DNA of 64,000 nucleotides. Source: Erysipelothrix anatis (GTDB lineage: Bacteria > Bacillota_I > Bacilli_A > Erysipelotrichales > Erysipelotrichaceae). The notes beneath the pieces were generated by a model. It was not told the DNA's origin. It searched no databases and worked only from the letters and a program-made list of their open reading frames with translations. The stretch lies in contig NZ_WTSX01000002.1 of NCBI RefSeq assembly GCF_009828745.1, forward strand, positions 1 to 64,000, given 5' to 3'. Of this stretch, positions 55,118 to 64,000 are shown in pieces; position 1 is the first letter of the stretch, and every line of letters starts with the position of its first letter. The position numbers were made by a program, and so were the translations under genes.

Positions 55118-55871
55118 ATTTTACTGGCTTATGGCGTGCTGCAAGTGTGTAAGCGAGACCCACTAAGACACCACCACCGATAATATTACCAAGATATGCG
55201 AATGTAAAGTTGAAGATAAATCCTCCAATTGAAACACCACCCATAACATTACTTGCAAGGAGCAAGAAAATGTTCGCAACACTATGTTGGAAACCAAGTA
55301 ATGCAAATAACATAACCGGGAACCAAATACAGAAGATTTTGGCACTCATATCTTTAACACCAACGCTCATCCACGATGCAAACCCAACAAACCAGTTACA
55401 CATCACGCCCGAGACAAAGATTTGAAATGCAGTATAATGCATTTTCCCTTCCGCAATCGTATGCAGCTGATCCACATACGGGCTAAGCATACCTAAAATT
55501 TGTACGCCAACTAAAACAACAAACAATGAACCCAGGAAGTTTCCAAGCGTTACTACTGCCCAGTTTCCTAAGAGTTCTTTGATTGACACTTCTTTATTAA
55601 AGAGTGCAGTGGAAACGATTGTCATATTTGATGTAATCAGTTCTCCTCCAGCTACTAGAATCACAATGATTCCAACTGGGAAAATTGAAGCACCTATTAA
55701 TACCCCTACTAACCCTGGGATACGTGCTGTCACGATTATGTAGGTTAAGTATGCGAATGCAACCAGTGCTCCTGCCAAAAAACCTAAAATTATTTTCGCC
55801 ATAAATGGTTTATCAACTTTTTTACGGCCCAGTTCAGTTACTTTTTGAACTGTTTCTTCCATTGAATACAT
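55116..55871 (-). CDS. Formate/nitrite transporter family channel
   Basis: A 251-residue FNT channel with six transmembrane helices. [25 protein letters not shown], the filter-type LGNFLGSLF and [11 protein letters not shown]-like [14 protein letters not shown] are the family blocks. The start at 55871 has TTGGAGGAGAAT just upstream; an earlier in-frame TTG lacks a ribosome site. With PflB in the window it is most likely a formate exporter, though nitrite or hydrosulfide cannot be excluded. It stands between fba and murA. Confidence 0.93.
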   Translation of the reverse strand: MYSMEETVQKVTELGRKKVDKPFMAKIILGFLAGALVAFAYLTYIIVTARIPGLVGVLIGASIFPVGIIVILVAGGELITSNMTIVSTALFNKEVSIKELLGNWAVVTLGNFLGSLFVVLVGVQILGMLSPYVDQLHTIAEGKMHYTAFQIFVSGVMCNWFVGFASWMSVGVKDMSAKIFCIWFPVMLFALLGFQHSVANIFLLLASNVMGGVSIGGFIFNFTFAYLGNIIGGGVLVGLAYTLAARHKPVK

Positions 55872-56028
55872 ATTCTCCTCCAAAAAACTTTCCTTTGATA
55901 TCTTATCCATGCGGCGCACTTTAATCAAGATGTTTTCATCACAAGACTGTCTTTTTGAGGTATCTTACATTCTTTTCTCGATATTTGTTGTTATCTACGT
56001 GAATATATTCCTTCTTACGCATAAAAAA

Positions 56029-56052
56029 AAGAAATCGCCGAAGCGATTTCTT
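56029..56052 (-). terminator. Terminator of fba
   Basis: A 10-bp stem AAGAAATCGC/GCGATTTCTT with a CGAA loop and a T run on the minus strand, 12 bases after the fba stop. Confidence 0.9.
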
Positions 56053-56063
56053 GAGAAGTTCAA

Positions 56064-56930
56064 TTAAGCTTTGTTAGCTGAACCGAAGATTTCGATTTTT
56101 TCTTTAACTGCTTCTTTCATTGCTTCAAATCCTGGAGCTAAAAGTTTACGAGGATCGTAGTTTTTACCTTCAAGGTCTTTACCAGCAACGATGAAGTCGC
56201 GAAGTGCTGCAGCGTTAACTAATTGTAATTCTGTGTTAACGTTGATTTTTGAAACACCTAAATCGATAGCTTTTTTAATTTGGTCTTCAGGGATTCCTGA
56301 ACCACCGTGTAATACTAAAGGAATGCTTCCTGTAGCTTGTTTAATTGCATCTAATGTTTCGAAGCTTAAACCTACCCAGTTTTCTGGATATTTACCGTGG
56401 ATATTTCCGATACCAGCTGCTAAGAAGTCAATGCCTGTGTCAGCCATTGTTTTACATTCTTGAGGATCAGCTAATTCACCTGTACCGATGATTCCATCTT
56501 CTTCTCCACCGATTGATCCAACTTCTGCTTCAACTGATGCACCTTGTGCATGAGCGATTGCAACGATTTCACGAGTTTTTTCCAAGTTTTCATCGATTGC
56601 TAAGTGTGATCCATCGAACATTACAGATGTAAATCCAGCAGCAAGCGCTTCTTTAGCACCTTCAAAGCTACCGTGGTCTAAGTGTAATGCAACAGGAACA
56701 GTAATGTTCATTTCTTCCATCATACCTTTAACCATACCTACAACAGTTTTGTAACCTGTCATATATTTTCCAGCACCTTCTGAAACTGCAACCAAGATTG
56801 GTGAGTTCATTTCTTGTGCTGTTGAGAGAACTGCTTTTGTCCACTCTAAGTTGTTGATATTGATTGCTGGAACCGCGTAATGTCCATCACGTGCGTTTTC
56901 CAGAATTTCTTTTGCTGAAACTAATGCCAT
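56064..56930 (-). CDS. fba: Fructose-bisphosphate aldolase, class II
   Basis: A 288-residue zinc-dependent aldolase of glycolysis. Zinc and phosphate ligands are visible in LHLDHGSFE, EVGSIGGEEDG, GIGNIHGKYP and VLHGGSGIPED. Codon usage is heavily biased and the ribosome site TAGGAGGAAGCATAACT is strong, as expected for a highly expressed gene. It follows pyrG by 26 bases, as in the Bacillus pyrG-fbaA region. Confidence 0.98.
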   Translation of the reverse strand: MALVSAKEILENARDGHYAVPAININNLEWTKAVLSTAQEMNSPILVAVSEGAGKYMTGYKTVVGMVKGMMEEMNITVPVALHLDHGSFEGAKEALAAGFTSVMFDGSHLAIDENLEKTREIVAIAHAQGASVEAEVGSIGGEEDGIIGTGELADPQECKTMADTGIDFLAAGIGNIHGKYPENWVGLSFETLDAIKQATGSIPLVLHGGSGIPEDQIKKAIDLGVSKINVNTELQLVNAAALRDFIVAGKDLEGKNYDPRKLLAPGFEAMKEAVKEKIEIFGSANKA

Positions 56931-56956
56931 AGTTATGCTTCCTCCTAATTTCTCTT

Positions 56957-58664
<1,708 letters not shown>

Positions 58665-58728
58665 CCATAAAAATCGAGACACTACAAAAAGCCACTTATA
58701 TAGCGGGAAATTTACATTTAGGGTTTAA

Positions 58729-58756
58729 AAACCTGCATTCGCTAAAATGCAGGTTT
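58729..58756 (-). terminator. Terminator of rpoE
   Basis: An 11-bp stem AAACCTGCATT/AATGCAGGTTT, followed by TTTAAACCC on the minus strand. It separates rpoE from the pyrG promoter. Confidence 0.8.
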
Positions 58757-58771
58757 GGGTTATTGTATTAA

Positions 58772-59095
58772 TTACTCGTCGTCTGTAACGCTGAGTTCAA
58801 TTGGGTAATCTTCAAACTCTTCTTCATAGTCATCATAACCATCAAGAAGATCCGGGTCAATTTGTAAACTTTCAAGGGTATGACGTTCACGAAGGTCCCA
58901 TTTATTTCCCTCTAACGAGATGAAACGTGAGTCCATCATTAACGCATTGTAAAACGATGCAACTTTTCTTTTAGCTGCTTCTTCGGGTAGCTTAACTTCT
59001 TCTGAAACTTCAGCCCATAATTTCTGGAAAGTAGTTTCTTTCTTTTTCTTTTGTAATTTATCAAATGCAATATCGCTTAACGATTTAGATGCCAT
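58772..59095 (-). CDS. rpoE: DNA-directed RNA polymerase delta subunit (short)
   Basis: A 107-residue delta factor. The HARE-HTH-type globular domain (SLSDIAFDKLQKKKKETTFQKLW...ALMMDSRFISLEGNKWDLRER) is complete. The acidic disordered tail is short (YDDYEEEFEDYPIELSVTDDE), where Bacillus has about 80 acidic residues. Delta speeds RNA polymerase recycling. The start at 59095 is set by CCGGAGGTATAACATT. It lies in the conserved rpoE-pyrG order. Confidence 0.93.
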   Translation of the reverse strand: MASKSLSDIAFDKLQKKKKETTFQKLWAEVSEEVKLPEEAAKRKVASFYNALMMDSRFISLEGNKWDLRERHTLESLQIDPDLLDGYDDYEEEFEDYPIELSVTDDE

Positions 59096-59099
59096 AATG

Positions 59100-59474
59100 T
59101 TATACCTCCGGTTCCCACCAACATTCAAACTCAAGTGTGTCAACACGTTGACCTTCTTGGTCTAAATGATACCTAATATAAAATACATTGTTGTCAATCT
59201 TCATTTCATCTACACTTACATCAAATACAATTGTTCCATGTTCGTTTTTAACGAGCATTTCTGTCGATTCATCTCGACGAAATAGACCTTGTGTTAGCCA
59301 ACTGTCTTGGCGTTTGAGCGAAATTTCATGGTCCGTAATGTCGAGTATCACAACTGCGCCATTTTTTTCGACATAACTAATACGCTTGTACACACCTAAA
59401 TCTTGTAGTGTTGCGTTTTCATCAACTGTCTTTGCATTCGCTTCTCGTGATTTTTGTATAACTGTAATTTTCAA
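59100..59474 (-). CDS. DUF1934 (YwiB-like) calycin-type protein
   Basis: A 124-residue mostly beta protein fitting the DUF1934/YwiB family (GAVVILDITDHEISLKRQ, HGTIVFDVSVDEMKI, FYIRYHLDQEGQRVDTLEFECWW). The family has a small barrel fold with no proven role. The stop overlaps the start region of rpoE by a few bases, so the two are coupled. The consensus promoter just upstream heads the pair. Confidence 0.75.
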   Translation of the reverse strand: MKITVIQKSREANAKTVDENATLQDLGVYKRISYVEKNGAVVILDITDHEISLKRQDSWLTQGLFRRDESTEMLVKNEHGTIVFDVSVDEMKIDNNVFYIRYHLDQEGQRVDTLEFECWWEPEV

Positions 59475-59510
59475 AACGGATAGATTGCCCCCTTACTTAT
59501 TTACCATTGC

Positions 59511-59538
59511 ATTATATGAAAATACGGTACAATGTCAA
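59511..59538 (-). promoter_or_regulatory. Promoter of the DUF1934-rpoE unit
   Basis: Minus strand TTGACA (59533-59538), 16-base spacer, TATAAT (59511-59516). Both hexamers are perfect. It lies between the pepP terminator and the DUF1934 start. Confidence 0.9.
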
Positions 59539-59558
59539 TACATTTTAACAAAAAAAAA

Positions 59559-59588
59559 TGAAAGTGCACGGATATCGTTGCACTTTCA
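59559..59588 (-). terminator. Terminator of pepP
   Basis: A perfect 10-bp stem TGAAAGTGCA/TGCACTTTCA with a ten-base loop and nine T residues on the minus strand, 17 bases past the pepP stop. Confidence 0.93.
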
Positions 59589-59605
59589 TACAGAATTCAC
59601 ATTTC

Positions 59606-60832
59606 TTATTGTTTGCTTTCGAAGTAAGCTTCGATATCTGAAACCTCACGGATGATTTGTGGGGCAAGATCTTCGTTACTTTCTTCAGTTACCAAGACAT
59701 CTGTTTCAATACGGATTCCAATGCCTTCTTCAGCGATGTAAAGTCCCGGTTCGTTTGTAATTACATTACCTGCTTGGAGCGGCTCCTCACGGTCGATCCA
59801 GACATCATGAGTATCCAACCCTAATGAATGTCCTATACCATGATAATAGTAACGTGAGACGTCTTGAGGGTCTTCTATGAGCCCCAATTGGATACATCCC
59901 TCAGCAAGATACTCTTTCGCAAGATCATTCAATGTTTTGATGCTGATGCCTGGACGAATTGCTTCATTAACAGCATGGAACGTATCTAAGACCACTTGAT
60001 AAACATCACGTTGACGATCTGTAAATTTACCATTTATTGGGAATGTTCGAGAAATATCTCCACCATAGCCATTAACACGGATTCCTAAATCGAATAAGAC
60101 TAGATCTCCATCCAGTAGTTCTTGATTATTTTCGATGTAGTGGAGTACTGTTGCATTTTTTCCACCAGCTAAAATTGTATCAAACATCAAGTCACCGTGT
60201 TGTTTCATACCTTCATAGTAGAAACGTGCAGCAACATCATTTTCATTGTTCCCTGGTTTCACTTCTTCAAGAGCACCCATAATGGCATCATTTGTAACAA
60301 CAAGTGCATGCTTAATCGCTTCAACTTCTTCCGGAAGTTTGACCATTCGTAGTCTAACAAGTTCTTCAAAGATATTAACGACGCGGTCTTCACCCACAAA
60401 ATCTACAAACGCTAAACCCGATCCGTGGAACTCTTCTGTTATTGTGTCGTGATCAAAATCTAGACCGATTTGTACGTCTCGTTCCATGACCGAATTTACA
60501 AAAGCATCAAATTCATCAAAGTATCGAATATCTTCAATTCCAGAAATAAGCTGTGCTTCTTCTTCCGTCATGTAGTGACCGACCCATTTTTCCATATTTG
60601 GATCAATTTCACGAAGGAACAACGTCACAGCTTGTGTTGTCTTATCAAATACAACTACAGCCTCTGGTTCTTGAATCCCTGTTGCGTAGTAGAAATTACG
60701 GTTTGCTTGAAATGGATACTGCGCATCTGCTGATTTGCGTACACCTTTACCACTAAATAAGAACGTTACAGTATTTTTTGGTAGTGCGTTCATAATATTT
60801 TCACGAATTGTGATGTATGTTTGACTATTCAT
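59606..60832 (-). CDS. pepP: Xaa-Pro aminopeptidase (M24B)
   Basis: A 408-residue aminopeptidase P that removes residues before proline. The N-terminal creatinase-like domain is followed by the pita-bread fold with metal ligands in VLFDLGIRVNGYGGDISRTFP, HGIGHSLGLDTHD, TNEPGLYI and GIGIRIETD. The start at 60832 follows AAAGGAGATTGTAT; an upstream in-frame extension lies inside the previous gene. It overlaps the HD gene by eight bases. Confidence 0.95.
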   Translation of the reverse strand: MNSQTYITIRENIMNALPKNTVTFLFSGKGVRKSADAQYPFQANRNFYYATGIQEPEAVVVFDKTTQAVTLFLREIDPNMEKWVGHYMTEEEAQLISGIEDIRYFDEFDAFVNSVMERDVQIGLDFDHDTITEEFHGSGLAFVDFVGEDRVVNIFEELVRLRMVKLPEEVEAIKHALVVTNDAIMGALEEVKPGNNENDVAARFYYEGMKQHGDLMFDTILAGGKNATVLHYIENNQELLDGDLVLFDLGIRVNGYGGDISRTFPINGKFTDRQRDVYQVVLDTFHAVNEAIRPGISIKTLNDLAKEYLAEGCIQLGLIEDPQDVSRYYYHGIGHSLGLDTHDVWIDREEPLQAGNVITNEPGLYIAEEGIGIRIETDVLVTEESNEDLAPQIIREVSDIEAYFESKQ

Positions 60833-62063
60833 ATACAATCTCCTTTGGATAGAATACCTTACGGTCTTCTTTATCTTCCCCTTGCACAAATCCTCTTACA
60901 ATTGATGATGCCTCAGATAACTCAACAAGGTCACCTTTAATTGATACATAAATTCCTGAGTTTGTGTCTTCTTTGCGATATGGCTTTTGATACAAAGTCT
61001 GTGTTGTGAAGTCTTCCACAACATAGTATCTCGCATCATATCCATTTTGTGTCGTTGCCCTACGAATTTTTTCGAGTTGATTGGTTCCGGTTAAATCTTC
61101 GTATTGAAAGAGAACCCGATTTAAAAGACGTAACGCTAAGTCTTTTAAAATTGGATCGTCACTGTTTGTAAGTACTGTGAACCCGTGCGTAACCGCTGGC
61201 TCATCAAGTTTGAAATGGTCTTCAAGTGAGATTTCTGTATTATTCAAAAACGGCTTGAAGAATGCAACGCAATCCAACATTTCTGGATTGGTCGTCATCA
61301 AATCACGCATTCTTGAGAAAATAGAAAGTAAAATCCCTTCGAAGCTTCGTGATGCTGGGTGAAGATAAACTTGCCAGTACATTTGGTAACGCGCCATGAT
61401 GTAATCTTCAACAGCGTGTATACCACTTTCTTTCATGACGATGCGATCGCCTTCCAACTTCATGGTTCGAAGAATTCGTTGTAGGTCAAATTCTCCATAA
61501 CTAACACCGGTAAAGTATGAATCCCTTAATAAATAATCCATACGATCAGCATCGAGCTGACTTGAGATTATCTGTGTTAATAATGTTCGTTCATGACGAT
61601 GCGCAATAATATCACTTACAATTTCCGGTAAATCGGGACTTGCTTGTTTTAGAATCCGATTGATTTCAGACGGTTCGCGGATAATTCGATCTGTGAATGT
61701 TTCATGGTGAACCGAGGTTACAGATTCAAACGCATGCGAAAAGGGACCATGTCCAACATCATGCAAAAGACCTGCACAAAGAAGGGCAATTTGCTCTTCT
61801 TCGGACAGACTTTCTTTCAGCCCACTGACTTTTTCAATCATTTGGCGCACTACTTCGTAGACTCCGAGTGAGTGAGAAAATCGTGAATGTTCTGCAGTAT
61901 GATAAACCATGTAAGTACCACCTAATTGGTGGATACGTCGTAGTCTTTGGAATTCTGGTGCGTTTATCAGATCCCAGATTACTTGATAATTTACATGAAT
62001 ATATCCGTGAACGGTGTCACGCATCACTTTCTGCTCAGCACAGCGTTTATTAAGCGTTGACAT
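60825..62063 (-). CDS. HD domain phosphohydrolase (YwfO-like)
   Basis: A 412-residue HD-superfamily protein. The N-terminal metal site includes FQRLRRIHQLGGTYMVYHTAEHSRFSHSLGV (positions 37-67) and LLCAGLLHDVGHGPFSHAFE; SQLDADRMDYLLRDSYFTGV is characteristic of the dGTPase/SAMHD1-like branch. YwfO-type enzymes hydrolyse dNTPs in some Gram-positives. It overlaps gltX by 14 bases. Confidence 0.9.
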   Translation of the reverse strand: MSTLNKRCAEQKVMRDTVHGYIHVNYQVIWDLINAPEFQRLRRIHQLGGTYMVYHTAEHSRFSHSLGVYEVVRQMIEKVSGLKESLSEEEQIALLCAGLLHDVGHGPFSHAFESVTSVHHETFTDRIIREPSEINRILKQASPDLPEIVSDIIAHRHERTLLTQIISSQLDADRMDYLLRDSYFTGVSYGEFDLQRILRTMKLEGDRIVMKESGIHAVEDYIMARYQMYWQVYLHPASRSFEGILLSIFSRMRDLMTTNPEMLDCVAFFKPFLNNTEISLEDHFKLDEPAVTHGFTVLTNSDDPILKDLALRLLNRVLFQYEDLTGTNQLEKIRRATTQNGYDARYYVVEDFTTQTLYQKPYRKEDTNSGIYVSIKGDLVELSEASSIVRGFVQGEDKEDRKVFYPKEIVYE

Positions 62064-63492
62064 AAGTTTCTAAACGTTTTTTAACCACATCATAACCTGT
62101 TAAGTATAACGCACTCATAAGATCAGGTCCGTGTGATTGATGGGTAGCACTGACACGAAGTCCCATGAATAATGGTTTTCCTTTGAGTTCAGTTTCTTTT
62201 TTAGTTGCGTTAAATGCTTCTTTAAGTGCTTCAACTGACCAAGCTTCGGGTAGGTTTTTCAAGAATGACGCAGCCACTGTTTTGGTTGTCTCCCATGCAA
62301 GTACTTCTTCTTCAGCTTCTGTAATAACCGGCTCATTGAAGAAACTATCAATCAGACTTCCAATTTCAGAACCATATTGTGTTTGGTCTTTATAGAGTAA
62401 CAAGAGTTTCTCGACCCATGCTTCATCTTTTGATGCAAGATCATGACTTGCAGCAGCATAAGGTCTCACGAATTCAAGCCATTCTGCATCTGATTTTTCT
62501 TTTAGGTATTGGTGGTTCATCCATGTTAATTTGGTAACATCAAACATTGATGGCGCTTTTGATAAACGAGATTCATCAAATTCAGCAATTAATTCCTCTT
62601 TAGTGAAGAGTTCTTTCTCACCTTTTGGTGACCATCCTAGAAGTGCCATAAAGTTAAACATTGCTTCCGGAAGATATCCTTGATCTTTATATTGACTGAT
62701 AAACTGCATCACAGAGTTATCACGTTTTGAGAGTTTTTTACCACTTTCGTTAACAATGAGTGTCATGTGACCATAACGTGGTATTTCCCAATTGAACATC
62801 TCAAAAATCATCATTTGTTTTGGTGTATTCGAAATGTGTTCTTCACCACGGAATACGTGTGAGATTTCCATCAAGTGGTCATCAATCACAACCGCAAAGT
62901 TGTAAGTTGGAATACCATTTGATTTGACAATCACCCAGTCCCCAATATCTTTGGATTCAAAAGTGATTTCACCACGTACCATGTCATCAAACGTATAGGT
63001 TTGATCTTCTGGAACATGGAGGCGAATAGAATGTTGGCGTCCTTCAGCTTCGTAAGCTGCTTTCGTAGCTGCATCAAGATGTAAGCATTTTTGATTGTAT
63101 CGTGTTGATGCATAGCCAGCTTCTTTTTGGCGATTATAGTCTTCTTCGAGTTCTTCTGAAGTACAGTAGCATTTATATGCATGTCCACTTTCAAGAAGTT
63201 TTTCTGTATATTCTCGGTAGATATCTAAACGTTCCATTTGACGGTATGGCGCATATTTCGGGTTGGGTTTATCAGGAGACTCATCTGCTTCAATCCCTAA
63301 CCAATTTAAGAAATATGTTTGGGACGCTTCGCCACCTTCAACATTACGTTCTACATCTGTATCTTCGATACGTAATACGAAATCTCCCCCATAGTGTTTT
63401 GCAATTAAATAGTCAAACAACGCTGTACGCGCGTTTCCGATATGTAAAAACCCTGTTGGGCTTGGTGCATATCTAACTCGAACTCTTTCCAT
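62050..63492 (-). CDS. gltX: Glutamyl-tRNA synthetase
   Basis: A 480-residue class I synthetase. The HIGH motif is APSPTGFLHIGNARTAL and the KMSKS-type motif is KKLSKRDNSVMQF. It is the discriminating or non-discriminating form; this cannot be told here, but a non-discriminating enzyme with GatCAB is usual in Firmicutes. The start at 63492 is set by AAGAGGTAAAAAT; the longer reading begins upstream of the promoter -10. No T-box was seen. Confidence 0.97.
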   Translation of the reverse strand: MERVRVRYAPSPTGFLHIGNARTALFDYLIAKHYGGDFVLRIEDTDVERNVEGGEASQTYFLNWLGIEADESPDKPNPKYAPYRQMERLDIYREYTEKLLESGHAYKCYCTSEELEEDYNRQKEAGYASTRYNQKCLHLDAATKAAYEAEGRQHSIRLHVPEDQTYTFDDMVRGEITFESKDIGDWVIVKSNGIPTYNFAVVIDDHLMEISHVFRGEEHISNTPKQMMIFEMFNWEIPRYGHMTLIVNESGKKLSKRDNSVMQFISQYKDQGYLPEAMFNFMALLGWSPKGEKELFTKEELIAEFDESRLSKAPSMFDVTKLTWMNHQYLKEKSDAEWLEFVRPYAAASHDLASKDEAWVEKLLLLYKDQTQYGSEIGSLIDSFFNEPVITEAEEEVLAWETTKTVAASFLKNLPEAWSVEALKEAFNATKKETELKGKPLFMGLRVSATHQSHGPDLMSALYLTGYDVVKKRLETYVNA

Positions 63493-63523
63493 ATTTTTAC
63501 CTCTTTTCAAAAACATTGCATTT

Positions 63524-63553
63524 ATTATATCACGTTCTGTGTTTTCCCTACAA
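63524..63553 (-). promoter_or_regulatory. Probable gltX promoter
   Basis: Minus strand TTGTAG (63548-63553), 18-base spacer, perfect TATAAT (63524-63529), about 30 bases before the gltX ATG. Confidence 0.65.
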
Positions 63554-63624
63554 TTTAAGTATGTGCATTTACATGGTTTACCTTGTATTTTCACGTAATA
63601 TGGTTGTATATTTTAGCGAAAACA

Positions 63625-63653
63625 AAAAGATTGATACACTGTACCAACCTTTT
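63625..63653 (-). terminator. Terminator of the thiolase gene
   Basis: A 13-bp stem with two G-U pairs on the minus strand (AAAAGGTTGGTAC against its partner) and a three-base loop, followed by TTTTTG. Confidence 0.75.
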
Positions 63654-63666
63654 CTTATTTATCATT

Positions 63667-64000
63667 TTAGCGATCCAAAAGCATCGCAACACCCATTCCG
63701 CCACCAATACATAGTGACGCAATTCCGCGTTTAGACTCGGATCGAAGCATTTCATAGATTAGTGTAACCATAATACGTGCTCCCGACGCTCCAATTGGAT
63801 GCCCCAGTGAGATTGCACCACCGTTCACATTAACTTTATTAGCATCAATATTTAAATCACGAATAACCGCTAATGACTGTGCGGCAAATGCTTCGTTCAA
63901 TTCAAATCGATCAACACTGTTTAAATCAATTTTTGTTTTTTCAACGAGTTTAGAAACTGCAAGATAGGGCGCATATCCCATAATTGATGGATCCATACCA
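63667..64000 (-). CDS. Acetyl-CoA C-acetyltransferase (thiolase), C-terminal part
   Basis: The last 110 residues of a thiolase that runs past the right edge; the true start is outside the window and the first methionine visible ([10 protein letters not shown]) is internal. The C-terminal domain shows NEAFAAQ, the catalytic-histidine motif [17 protein letters not shown], and the second catalytic cysteine in [14 protein letters not shown]. It joins or splits acetyl-CoA units, for example for the mevalonate route or fermentation. It ends with a terminator, separate from gltX. Confidence 0.93.
   Translation of the reverse strand, partial: GMDPSIMGYAPYLAVSKLVEKTKIDLNSVDRFELNEAFAAQSLAVIRDLNIDANKVNVNGGAISLGHPIGASGARIMVTLIYEMLRSESKRGIASLCIGGGMGVAMLLDR

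Noticed and set aside
63493-63666. T-box or other riboswitch upstream of gltX
   Set aside because: The space holds the thiolase terminator and a promoter close to the start codon, leaving too short a leader.

Overview
The window is a low-GC Firmicutes chromosome segment. The 5' end of a 16S rRNA gene at the left edge, the HPr/PTS protein, L31 with a zinc site, the RNA polymerase delta subunit and long Bacillus-like gene strings all support this. The gene complement and order fit the Erysipelotrichia, and I lean to Erysipelothrix, but that assignment is inference from memory. Nearly all genes lie on the minus strand and read towards the rRNA operon.

Right to left, which is the direction of transcription: a partial thiolase; gltX, an HD hydrolase, pepP, a DUF1934 protein, rpoE, pyrG (with a CTP-type attenuator leader), fba, a formate/nitrite channel and murA; a small ABC cluster (51118-53591) whose first permease is split by a -1 frame shift; pflB-pflA with a divergent YheO-type regulator; a ten-gene operon (40365-46993) led by a YtrA-type GntR repressor, with two ABC ATPases and seven small membrane proteins; a plus-strand PadR/DUF1700/DUF4097 module; a split ThrE-type exporter plus MepB; rpmE; and tdk-prfA-prmC-tsaC-rpiB-glyA-upp, largely the Bacillus order.

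Next come a lone plus-strand HAD phosphatase, malic enzyme, a degenerate M20-like protein, cutC, a MazG-like protein and a proton antiporter behind a fluoride riboswitch. Then come mreB, a solitary PemK/MazF-like protein, and tilS-hpt-ftsH-hslO-lysS. A truncated TetR gene and a divergent IspD-like protein lead to rpsF-ssb-rpsR and a YybS-like protein, then gdpP-rplI-dnaB. Two paralogous M23 peptidases follow, in the place where Bacillus has walRKHI, then walJ-htrA-rlmH, ptsH, phosphoglucomutase, transketolase, a GNAT acetyltransferase and the rRNA promoter.

Most of the window is conserved housekeeping: translation, nucleotide salvage and synthesis, central carbon metabolism, fermentation by pyruvate formate-lyase, and cell wall turnover. 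The parts that look least described are the seven-permease/two-ATPase operon with a palindromic operator over its promoter, and the second ABC cluster with a canonical A AAA AAC slippery heptamer before a conserved-looking out-of-frame C-terminus. The M20-like protein that has lost every metal ligand also stands out. No tRNA genes, CRISPR arrays, prophage or insertion sequences were recognised.
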